From Gammaproteobacteria bacterium (GTDB lineage: Bacteria > Pseudomonadota > Gammaproteobacteria > SZUA-229): 5,765 nt of DNA. The translations under genes were made by a program, and so were the position numbers. The DNA is taken from positions 1 through 5,765 of the forward strand of contig JAQICG010000253.1 of assembly GCA_027858635.1 (NCBI GenBank), given 5' to 3'. The notes beneath the pieces were generated by a model. The model ran no database searches and was not told the DNA's origin. It saw only the letters and a list, made by a program, of their open reading frames with translations. This document shows, in pieces, positions 1 through 5,520 of the stretch. The stretch's first letter is position 1, and each line of letters starts with the position of its first letter.

Positions 1-878
1 TCGCCGAACAGCTCGCTGCTGACCATGCCCTGACGCGCTTCCATCCAGCTCTTGTTACCCAGCAGTGTATTGATCTCGCCGTTATGGCTCATGAACCGGT
101 TGGGCTGGGCACGATCCCAGGAAGGAAAGGTGTTGGTGCTGAAACGTGAATGCACCATGGCCAGGTGGGTTTTGTAGTCCTCATCCACCAGATCGGTGAA
201 AAAGGCTTTCACCTGCAACGCCGTCAGCATGCCCTTATAGATAATGATACGAGGTGAGAGCGAACAGACAAAAAACATGTCGCCCTGATCCAGCGATGCG
301 CTCGTGCGCAGCAGATTGGTGCTGCGCTTGCGAATAATGTAGAGCTGACGCTCAAAAGCAGCATCGTCCATGCCTTCCGCTGCCGCGATAAAAAGCTGCT
401 CCATGTACGGCTGCGAATTGCGCGCAGTCGGGCCAACATCCGCACCTTCAACATCAACCGGCAGGTCGCGCCAGCCAATCAGCCGCTGCCCCTGCTCGGC
501 GATCATCTGCTCAACCACCTGCTTACAATGCGCGCGCTCCTTCTCGTCGACGGGCAAAAACAGGTTGCCGGCCGCGTATTGCCCTAATTTAGGCAGGGTC
601 TCCGCAAACTGCTCGCGCACCACCTTGACCATAAAATCATGCGGCATGCCGGTAAGAATGCCCGCACCATCGCCGGTAGTCGACTCACAACCACAGCCAC
701 CACGGTGCACCATGCGCTGCAAAATATGGTCAGCGTCCAGCACGATCTGATGGCTGGGCTCACCCTTGATATGCGCGACAAAGCCCACGCCACAGCTATC
801 TTTCTCGAATGCCGGGTCATACAAGCCCTGTTTTCCGGGTCGGCCTAATTTGATCTGTTCTTGCAATGTTGAACTCAT
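1..878 (-). CDS. gltB: Glutamate synthase large subunit, N-terminal glutaminase domain (partial, runs off window)
   Basis: This is the N-terminal 292 codons of glutamate synthase (GOGAT), which transfers the amide nitrogen of glutamine to 2-oxoglutarate to give two glutamates in the cytoplasm. The ATG at 878 opens an uninterrupted frame to the window edge. After a 28-residue propeptide comes DSCGVGF, where Cys29 is the expected nucleophile exposed by processing. MVHRGGCGC and the following TGDGAG match the class II glutamine amidotransferase fold. HSRFSTNTFPSWDRAQP (from residue 243) and HNGEIN (265-270) are family signatures for glutamine binding and the oxyanion hole. The FMN and Fe-S parts lie outside the window; the full protein is usually about 1,500 residues. 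The CGCETTGDGAG-type sequence resembles the Bacillus, plant and cyanobacterial branch more than E. coli GltB, so whether the electron donor is NADPH or ferredoxin is not settled. The ribosome binding site is weak (GGAT about 6 bases before the ATG). Confidence 0.96.
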   Translation of the reverse strand, partial: MSSTLQEQIKLGRPGKQGLYDPAFEKDSCGVGFVAHIKGEPSHQIVLDADHILQRMVHRGGCGCESTTGDGAGILTGMPHDFMVKVVREQFAETLPKLGQYAAGNLFLPVDEKERAHCKQVVEQMIAEQGQRLIGWRDLPVDVEGADVGPTARNSQPYMEQLFIAAAEGMDDAAFERQLYIIRKRSTNLLRTSASLDQGDMFFVCSLSPRIIIYKGMLTALQVKAFFTDLVDEDYKTHLAMVHSRFSTNTFPSWDRAQPNRFMSHNGEINTLLGNKSWMEARQGMVSSELFG

Positions 879-949
879 AATTAATCCAAAATCACCCCAT
901 ACAGCCTAAATAAAACGGACTGCATCAGGTTCTGATAAAACTGAAAACC

Positions 950-978
950 GGTAGTCGGCGCCCTGTTGGTCCGATACC
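950..978 (-). promoter_or_regulatory. Hairpin in the gltB leader, attenuator-like
   Basis: On the minus strand GGTATCGG pairs with CCGACTACC across a 12-base loop, with one bulged base. The hairpin is followed by GGTTTTCAGTTTTA, a broken T-rich tract. It lies about 70 bases upstream of the gltB start, inside the expected leader. The shape is that of a weak intrinsic terminator or attenuator. No alternative antiterminator pairing was worked out, so a regulatory role is only possible. Confidence 0.3.
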
Positions 979-1004
979 TGCGCGACTCGCGGGCAAGGCC
1001 AGCC

Positions 1005-1032
1005 ATTTTAGCTAAATAAGCCGGTAAAGCAA
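1005..1032 (-). promoter_or_regulatory. Candidate sigma-70 promoter for gltB
   Basis: Read on the minus strand, TTGCTT (1032-1027) and TAAAAT (1010-1005) stand 16 bases apart and resemble -35 and -10 boxes. Transcription would start near 998 and give a leader of about 120 bases before the gltB ATG. The match is good at -10 and moderate at -35, and nothing else supports it. Confidence 0.35.
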
Positions 1033-1100
1033 AGAATCTCTGTAGGTTAATTGTGTGTAGTTGTGGCTTAAAGCCAAAGCTTAAAACTTAGGGCATTCAC

Positions 1101-1125
1101 CGCAGAGGCCGCAGAGAACGCAGAG
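1101..1125. repeat. Triple CGCAGAG mini-repeat (9-bp period)
   Basis: CGCAGAG occurs at 1101, 1110 and 1119, exactly 9 bp apart, with changing two-base spacers. Similar CGCAGAG strings turn up between genes in various proteobacterial genomes. No function is known to me. Confidence 0.7.
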
Positions 1126-1224
1126 AAAACCTTTAAGTTGCCGTATTAACATGATCAAAAGCATCAGCCCTGCCACCTTCCAGAAAACATCAGGTGTTCA
1201 CTAGAAGCGGGTGATGCCAGTTCC

Positions 1225-1294
1225 TGTAGGTTCGAATTTATTCGAACACGGTCACGCTGCGAATTAGTGTTGTGCGAATGAATTCGCACCTACA
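1225..1294. repeat. REPIN-like element: two inverted REP palindromes
   Basis: The left arm (1225-1248, starting TGTAGGTTCGAATT) and the right arm (1271-1294, ending CGCACCTACA) are inverted copies that match at all but about three of 24 positions. Each arm also contains its own short palindrome (TTCGAAT-TT-ATTCGAA and GTGCGAAT-GA-ATTCGCAC). The 22-bp centre is unrelated to the arms. Paired, inverted REP sequences of this kind (REPINs) are normally mobilised in trans by REP-associated tyrosine transposases. No such transposase lies in the window. Confidence 0.8.
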
Positions 1295-1526
1295 AAGAGA
1301 CAACACACGTTTCGGAGCCGGATTATTTTCGCCTCTGATACATTCCATAACCAGGCCATCGCATCGCTCATCTCACAGCCTGAAGATAATGCAGTCATTG
1401 TATGGCACGTCACAGCCTCTGTTTAGGTGTGCATTTACCACTGCCGTGAAGCGTGGTATAACGACATCAAATTTCATGGAGTAGAACTACCATCCCCGAA
1501 GGAAGAAACAACTTGATCAGAACATT

Positions 1527-1547
1527 GGGATATACGGAACACGTCAA
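1527..1547 (+). promoter_or_regulatory. Motif copy A upstream of the NYN gene (GATATACGGAA...CGTC)
   Basis: This 21-bp stretch matches 2438-2458 at 17 of 21 positions, including the exact 11-mer GATATACGGAA. It ends 28 bp before the NYN start codon. Its last ten bases, AACACGTCAA, recur just after the NYN gene at 2315-2324. It could be a shared operator or promoter element, or the edge of an inserted unit. Confidence 0.4.
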
Positions 1548-1564
1548 ACTTACATTATAAATTC

Positions 1565-1569
1565 AGGAG
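1565..1569 (+). promoter_or_regulatory. Ribosome binding site that fixes the GTG start of the NYN gene
   Basis: AGGAG sits six bases before GTG 1576. No ATG in this frame has a comparable site. The N-terminal hydrophobic strand and first catalytic Asp begin only six residues after this start, so a later start would destroy the domain. Confidence 0.8.
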
Positions 1570-1575
1570 AGATTT

Positions 1576-2301
1576 GTGCCAGAACGGAAAAGAATAGCGC
1601 TTCTTATTGACTGCGATAATGTCAGCCACAACTCAATAGACGGTGTGCTAGAAGAACTCGCGAAACATGGCATGGTTAATGTCCGGCATGCGCATGGCGA
1701 CTGGAAAAATCCGACCTTATCTGGTTGGATAGATAGACTCCACCCTCACGCTATTCGACCGATGCAACAGTTCGCATATACAAAAGGCAAAAATGCAACT
1801 GATGCTGCAATGATTATTGACTCGATGGATCTGCTTTACAGCAACAGCGTCGATGCTTTTGCCTTAATGACAAGTGATAGTGATTTCACCCCTCTCGTGC
1901 TTAGATTACTAGAAAGCGGCCTTCCTGTTTATGGGTTTGGTGAAAACAAAACACCTCGACCATTCGTCGATGCCTGTTCAACATTCATATACACAGAAAA
2001 CCTCATTACTCAAAAGGAAGAAAAATCTGAAAGCTCTCAGCAGTCAGCAAAGAAAAGTAGAAGTGAACTCAGGCAAGATACAGCTTTGGTGAAGCTGCTC
2101 AGAACCGCAGTTGATCAAACGTCAGAAGATGACGGATGGGCGGATATGAGTAAAGTAGCGCACTACATATCAAATAACAGCTCATTCTCATCAATTAACT
2201 TTGGTTATAAGAAACTTGGCGATTTAATAAGAGCAAGTGAGTTGTTTGATGTGGAAATGAGAAAAGATGGAACAGCTATGTACATTAAAGATGCACGCTA
2301 A
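1576..2301 (+). CDS. NYN-domain putative RNase with C-terminal OST-HTH/LOTUS-like domain
   Basis: The 241-residue protein has two parts. Residues 5-143 form a NYN (PIN-like) fold. IALLIDCDN gives Asp12 and Asp14, NATDAAM gives Asp76, and TSDSDF gives Asp101 and Asp103. These are the usual acidic positions that hold the metal for RNA cleavage, so the active site looks complete. A charged, Ser/Lys-rich linker (about 146-166) leads to residues 167-238, where the GWADMSKVAHYI stretch, the GYKKLGDLIRAS stretch and a final strand match the OST-HTH/LOTUS winged helix, which binds RNA. LabA/DUF88-type proteins share this architecture. The start is GTG with a strong ribosome binding site. There is no signal peptide or membrane segment, so it should be cytoplasmic. 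It stands alone, 210 bp before an NTPase gene on the same strand. Base composition is more AT-rich than gltB. The substrate is unknown; RNA turnover or defence against foreign RNA are both possible. Domain call firm, role open. Confidence 0.9.
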   Translation: MPERKRIALLIDCDNVSHNSIDGVLEELAKHGMVNVRHAHGDWKNPTLSGWIDRLHPHAIRPMQQFAYTKGKNATDAAMIIDSMDLLYSNSVDAFALMTSDSDFTPLVLRLLESGLPVYGFGENKTPRPFVDACSTFIYTENLITQKEEKSESSQQSAKKSRSELRQDTALVKLLRTAVDQTSEDDGWADMSKVAHYISNNSSFSSINFGYKKLGDLIRASELFDVEMRKDGTAMYIKDAR

Positions 2302-2316
2302 TAAATTTATAACTAA

Positions 2317-2440
2317 CACGTCAATTAACGCTGCAAGGCGAAATATGCCCAGAAACCGTGCTATACCCATATCAACTCTATGGCCTAGAAACAACATAAT
2401 CGAAGAAAGAAATCACACAACAATGACCTTAATTAACGTG
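2317..2440. repeat. 124-bp unit bounded by 12-bp inverted repeats
   Basis: CACGTCAATTAA (2317-2328) and TTAATTAACGTG (2429-2440) are inverted copies with one mismatch, set at the two ends of the spacer after the NYN gene. The inside shows no strong secondary fold and no open frame with a ribosome binding site. No target-site duplication was found next to the arms. AT-rich arms of this length can arise by chance in AT-rich DNA. Confidence 0.4.
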
Positions 2441-2458
2441 ATATACGGAATCCGTCTA
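2438..2458 (+). promoter_or_regulatory. Motif copy B upstream of the NTPase gene (GATATACGGAATCCGTC)
   Basis: Second copy of the motif at 1527-1547, here 54 bp before the NTPase start codon. This copy contains an 11-bp palindrome, ACGGA-A-TCCGT (2445-2455), which would suit a dimeric repressor. The same ATATACG followed two bases later by GAAT appears after the NTPase gene at 4649-4661, a weaker match. Confidence 0.4.
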
Positions 2459-2511
2459 GTACGCTATTTAAGGTATCCGTCCAACATACGTTAGGTTAAA
2501 AAAGGATACAT

Positions 2512-4617
2512 ATGGATCATAATAAATTTTCAAAAGTTGCTGAATCTCTTCGTAAATTTCAAAGAGCAGAACTGAAAGAATTTGCAAAGGAATTAGGTGA
2601 AAAACCTGTCGATACTGTTTATGTTGATCCTCTATCCAATAATGCAGTATTGAATACCGTTCTCTCAGGTAACACAGTCTTTTTATTTGGTAGAAAAGGC
2701 ACTGGTAAAAGCACAATTATTGCTAGAGCACAGTCTGAAATTCGCAGCAGAAAAAGATCTTTATCCGTGTATCTAGACGTTAAATCTATAAATTAAGGGT
2801 CACAAACATCAGACATTATTACAAAATACTCAAATAAAACCTCAATATCAAGTGACATACTGCAGCCACATCTTTTAAGGAAAGCTTTTCTAATCGAAGT
2901 GTTTTCAAATTTAATGCAAGAAATTGATGTTATTTTTAAAAAAACAAGCATGATTGATCGTTTCTTAGGCAAATATAAAAATCATGAAGAACTTAAGAAA
3001 GAGCTAGGCATCCTTAACGAGCAAGTAAGAAATGGAATAATGAATGATGAAGAAATTCCAATTTTGCAACTCATTGAAACAGAAGCCAAACATAGATCTT
3101 CAAAAACAACGAGCGAAGGCGGCTCATTAACTGCAGGCGCCTCTGTAGGCATGCTTGATGCAAAAGTAAATACAGAAGTAAAAACAGAAGACCTTGAAGA
3201 AATTCTTGATGACTCTGATATATATAAAAAATATTCATCAGCAATTCTGAGAACCTTCCCTTATCAAGAGTTTATAAAGAAATTATCAATTTTATTAGAA
3301 GAATTATCTTTCGAGTGTTTGGTAATATTTTTTGATGACTTTTCTGAATTAAGTTGGATAGATCAACGCTTATTTGTTGATGTTGTATTAGCACCGCTTA
3401 ACAATACAAGCAATGAAAAAATAAAACTTAAAGTGGCTGCTTACCCAGGTCGAGTGTATTATGGGAATATTGACCCTGGAAAGATTGATATTTTAAATTT
3501 AGATTTTTATCATTTATACAAAAGCAGTGATGTCCAAACCATGGAATCCAAAGCTGTTAATTATACAAAAAGGCTTATAGAGAATAGATTTAATGCATTC
3601 GGCCTGCATCCATCAGAGTTTTTTTCTTCATCTTCTAACATCCTTGAATATTACGAACTACTATTTCAGGTGTCATTCAACGTACCTCGTTTGATTGGGC
3701 ATATTCTTCACATATGCTATCTTGATCAAGTATCGAGAGGCGAACAAATTACACTGCAAAGTATCAAGCTTGCATCAAGAAAATACTATAACAATGTTTT
3801 GGTTACATACTTTGACAGAAAAAATCGATTTGCTAAGGAGCCATTTTCTAGAAAGCTTGATAGACACAATCAACAAATACTGCTACAGAGTATTACTAAG
3901 GAAGCTAAATCATTAAAAACAAAAATATCTACAGGTGATGTTGGTGGCGCTTACTTTGAAGGTCTATCAAATCCACCTGTAAGCCATTTTACAATAGATC
4001 CAACATTAGAAAGCATGCTGGCTTCCCTCGAATTAAATTTTCTCTTGACTAAGTATCACGAAATGCGTGACAAATCTGGAAAAGACGTTTCTATTTTTTG
4101 TTTAAACTACGGCCTGTGTGAAGAAGAGCGGTTAACTTGGGGCTACCCAAAAGGACGTAGAGATGATCGTAGTTATTTCGTGCAACGATGCTTTTCATAT
4201 AACTCAGTGATACACCAGTTTTTAGCTGCAACAATGACTATTAAATGTGACACATGCGGCGCTACATACCCTATAGAAGAAAAAGAAAAAATCGAGTACT
4301 TTGATTGGCTATGCAAAGAGTGCAAGCAAGGTAGATGTAAAGAAATTTCTTTGTCTTCTGAATATATTAATGAACTAAAAGCACTAAATGAAGACTTGAA
4401 ACTCGAAGAAGTTGAGATTGATATATTAGAAGTATTAAATACAGAAGATAGGGAAATGCGTGCAGGAGAAGTTTCAGCATTAATTGACAAATCTCATCAA
4501 CTTGTTGGACGCAGAACTGCCAAATTAAAAGAAAATGATTTGGTGGATAAAGAGTCAATAAACAACGTTACGGTAAATAAAATAACTAAACGAGCAAAGG
4601 ATATATATTTCAAATAA
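2512..4617 (+). pseudogene. P-loop NTPase with zinc ribbon and winged helix, interrupted by one in-frame stop
   Basis: ATG 2512, with AAGGA five bases upstream, opens a frame that reads to TAA 4615-4617 (701 codons) except for a TAA at codon 95 (2794-2796). Both sides are in the same frame and together make one protein. GRKGTGKST (60-68) is Walker A. LVIFFDD (Asp275-Asp276) is Walker B. A conserved-looking stretch with YPGR follows, then FNVPRL (Arg393), like the NPR sensor-2 motif of AAA+/ORC-type ATPases. CDTC (Cys579, Cys582) and CKEC (Cys601, Cys604) form a zinc ribbon. Residues about 634-700 look like a winged helix. The stop falls just after Walker A, so the 94-residue product has no Walker B and should be inactive. 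GTG 2899 is the next start in frame but lacks a well-placed ribosome binding site. A nonsense mutation or sequencing error fits best. I recall similar uncharacterised proteobacterial proteins but no function. The gene is much more AT-rich than gltB, suggesting transfer. Confidence 0.85.
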
Positions 4618-4685
4618 AATTTCAACAATTAGCTCAACGTTGACCATTATATACGCCGAATTAAAGGGGACGGAGGGATTAAATT

Positions 4686-4710
4686 TTAACCAACTTTATA
4701 AAGTGGTTAA
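4686..4710. repeat. Near-perfect 25-bp palindrome
   Basis: TTAACC (4686-4691) pairs with GGTTAA (4705-4710) around the perfect 12-bp palindrome ACTTTATAAAGT, with a single bulged A at 4692. It is followed by six A residues rather than T residues, so it is not a classical terminator for the upstream gene. It could be a terminal palindrome of a small repeat element. Confidence 0.6.
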
Positions 4711-4718
4711 AAAACAAC

Positions 4719-4781
4719 GGGGTCAGGCCTTTCCATTCAACATTTTTTAAATGCCTGACTAAGAAATTTAGGGTCAAGTCT
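4719..4781. repeat. GGGTCA-type repeat cores (three, one inverted)
   Basis: GGGGTCAGGCCT (4719-4730) has an inverted partner GCCTGAC at 4753-4759, giving a 7-bp stem. GGGTCAAGTCT follows at 4771-4781 and is the same core as the 36-bp repeats at 5149-5220. These look like degenerate members of one extragenic repeat family spread over the tract. Confidence 0.5.
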
Positions 4782-4843
4782 AGCGTTTTACTTCTTTAAT
4801 AAACTACCAGCAACACTCAATAATTACAGCGCATCTCACCTTT

Positions 4844-4878
4844 TTTCATGCGCTAGCATGAAATTCAAAAGCGCTTTT
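4844..4878. repeat. Two adjacent perfect palindromes
   Basis: TTTCATGC-GCTA-GCATGAAA (4844-4863) has perfect 8-bp arms around four bases. Three bases further on, AAAAGCGCTTTT (4867-4878) is a perfect 12-bp palindrome. Neither has a T tail on the plus strand long enough to call it a terminator. Confidence 0.6.
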
Positions 4879-4927
4879 AAATCCCCCTTTACAACCTGCC
4901 TCATCTTTCGACTTTGGTAGCGGCAAT

Positions 4928-5116
4928 TCGCCAGAGAAGGCGACTAAATTTGACAGGATCAAATTTGAACGCACGCAGTGCGGCCCGCAGGGAAAACCAC
5001 ATGGATGTGGTTTGTAATTGAGGTCAGCGAGCGGGATTACAAAATACTTCCCTGTATTTTGCCGTTACTCCACCCATCCATGGGTTTCGCCCTGCGGGTC
5101 GTGTATATAACACACG
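4928..5116. repeat. Hairpin cluster with an enclosing 9-bp stem
   Basis: Nearly every base lies in or next to a small inverted repeat. In order: TCGCC/GGCGA (4928-4943); AAATTTGA-CAGGA-TCAAATTT (4946-4966); CGCAC-GCA-GTGCG (4970-4982); AAACCACAT-GG-ATGTGGTTT (4994-5013); GTAAT/ATTAC (5014-5040); AAAATAC-TTCCCT-GTATTTT (5041-5060); ACCCAT-CC-ATGGGT (5072-5085); and CGTGT/ACACG (5100-5116). CCCGCAGGG (4984-4992) is the exact reverse complement of CCCTGCGGG (5090-5098) and would close the hairpins from 4994 to 5085 into one multibranched fold. I do not recognise it as a named RNA family. It may be a structured RNA, a mobile palindromic repeat or a single-stranded DNA structure. No promoter was identified. 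Confidence 0.6.
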
Positions 5117-5148
5117 CTCTAATTCGATCCTATCGCACAAAAAAAGCA

Positions 5149-5220
5149 AAAAAAGGGATCAAGTCTTGTTTCTTGCTTTTAAATAAAAAAGGGGTCAAGT
5201 CTTGTTTCTTGCTTTTAAAT
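5149..5220. repeat. 36-bp tandem direct repeat, two copies
   Basis: Copies at 5149-5184 and 5185-5220 differ at only one base (A5158 against G5194). Each begins with six A residues, carries the GGGNTCAAGTCTTG core and ends TTGCTTTTAAAT. The near identity suggests recent duplication by slippage or recombination. Confidence 0.9.
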
Positions 5221-5257
5221 ATATCGATTAAGCAAATAACAAGACTTGACCCCTTTT
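5187..5257. terminator. Long inverted repeat, possible bidirectional terminator
   Basis: The second tandem copy pairs with an inverted third copy. AAAAGGGGTCAAGTCTTGTT (5187-5206) is perfectly complementary to 5238-5257, then two mismatches, then TTGCTT pairs with AAGCAA (5209-5214 and 5230-5235) around a 15-base loop. A-rich DNA before the stem and CCCCTTTTCCCTTTT after it give a terminator-like profile in both directions. It would insulate katG from upstream transcription. The first tandem copy could compete for the same partner. Origin as a mobile palindromic repeat is equally likely. Confidence 0.5.
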
Positions 5258-5283
5258 CCCTTTTCCCATGCCGTGCCATGTCC

Positions 5284-5387
5284 GCCTGCGGTTTATGAAA
5301 TTTGAGGGTCGAAACACTCCGCAGCGAAGGTGCTGTCGCCATGGCTCTGCACCGGACGGTAATTCCGCTACGCTCCATTGCCGCAGG
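5284..5387. repeat. GC-rich block bounded by CCTGCGG / CCGCAGG
   Basis: CCTGCGG (5285-5291) is the reverse complement of CCGCAGG (5381-5387). Inside, a CCGCAG at 5319-5324 can pair with the same left arm, and GGTGC/GCACC forms a hairpin around the CGCCATGGC region (about 5329-5353). The plan, a GC-rich closing stem around smaller hairpins, echoes the 4984-5098 structure, but the sequences differ. Confidence 0.4.
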
Positions 5388-5462
5388 TGAGCTTGATCGT
5401 TAAAAGCATTAAAAATAAACGATTTCACCCGCCGTTTAAACTAAAAAAATATTGTGGCATGT

Positions 5463-5481
5463 GTACAATATCAAGTTGTAC
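5463..5481 (+). promoter_or_regulatory. katG promoter region: inverted repeat over a -10 box
   Basis: TACAAT (5464-5469) is a good -10 match, about 55 bp upstream of the katG ATG, with no clear -35. It overlaps the perfect inverted repeat GTACAA-N7-TTGTAC (5463-5481). An operator over a weak -35 promoter fits regulated katG expression, which in proteobacteria is commonly under OxyR. The sequence does not clearly match the OxyR ATAG-N7-CTAT pattern, so the regulator is not identified. Confidence 0.4.
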
Positions 5482-5520
5482 TGACAACAAATTCTTTTCA
5501 CGTACAAAATAGGAGATTAG

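Larger units (their letters stand above)
879..1575. other. Intergenic region between divergent gltB and the NYN gene
   Basis: This 697-bp gap separates two divergently transcribed genes. The gltB-proximal part carries a candidate promoter and leader hairpin. The middle holds a perfect 13-bp palindrome (TGGCTT-A-AAGCCA, 1064-1076), a triplicated CGCAGAG and a REPIN-like element. The part from about 1304 to 1516 has weak protein-like character but no supportable gene. No tRNA, rRNA or recognised riboswitch was seen. Confidence 0.7.

Noticed and set aside
1272..1484. 70-codon plus-strand open frame starting at ATG 1272
   Set aside because: It begins inside the right arm of the REPIN-like repeat, has no ribosome binding site and its composition is not protein-like.
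2267..2494. 75-codon plus-strand open frame overlapping the end of the NYN gene
   Set aside because: It starts inside the NYN gene in another frame, has no good ribosome binding site, and shows no recognisable domain.
2302..2511. Integron attC site or gene cassette boundary (GTCCAAC 2479-2485, GTTAGGT 2490-2496)
   Set aside because: The two core-like heptamers are only four bases apart, no L boxes or long imperfect hairpin lie between them, and no matching site bounds the NYN gene upstream. GCTCAAC at 4632 is similarly isolated.
2899..4617. Independent 572-residue protein starting at GTG 2899
   Set aside because: The frame continues upstream to the Walker A segment across one stop. The nearest Shine-Dalgarno-like AGGA (about 2879) is roughly 17 bases away, too far for a good start, and the product would lack the P-loop.
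4928..5116. Retron non-coding RNA
   Set aside because: No reverse transcriptase gene lies next to it, and the fold does not show the single long msd stem with flanking a1/a2 repeats.
5149..5257. CRISPR array
   Set aside because: The two direct copies are adjacent with no unique spacer between them, and the third copy is inverted.
4978..5298. 106-codon plus-strand open frame
   Set aside because: It runs through the hairpin cluster and both 36-bp repeats, so its protein is a translation of repeats. There is no ribosome binding site.
5130..5378. 82-codon minus-strand open frame over the tandem repeats
   Set aside because: Its repeated KSKKQDL peptide is just the 36-bp DNA repeat read twice; no start signal.
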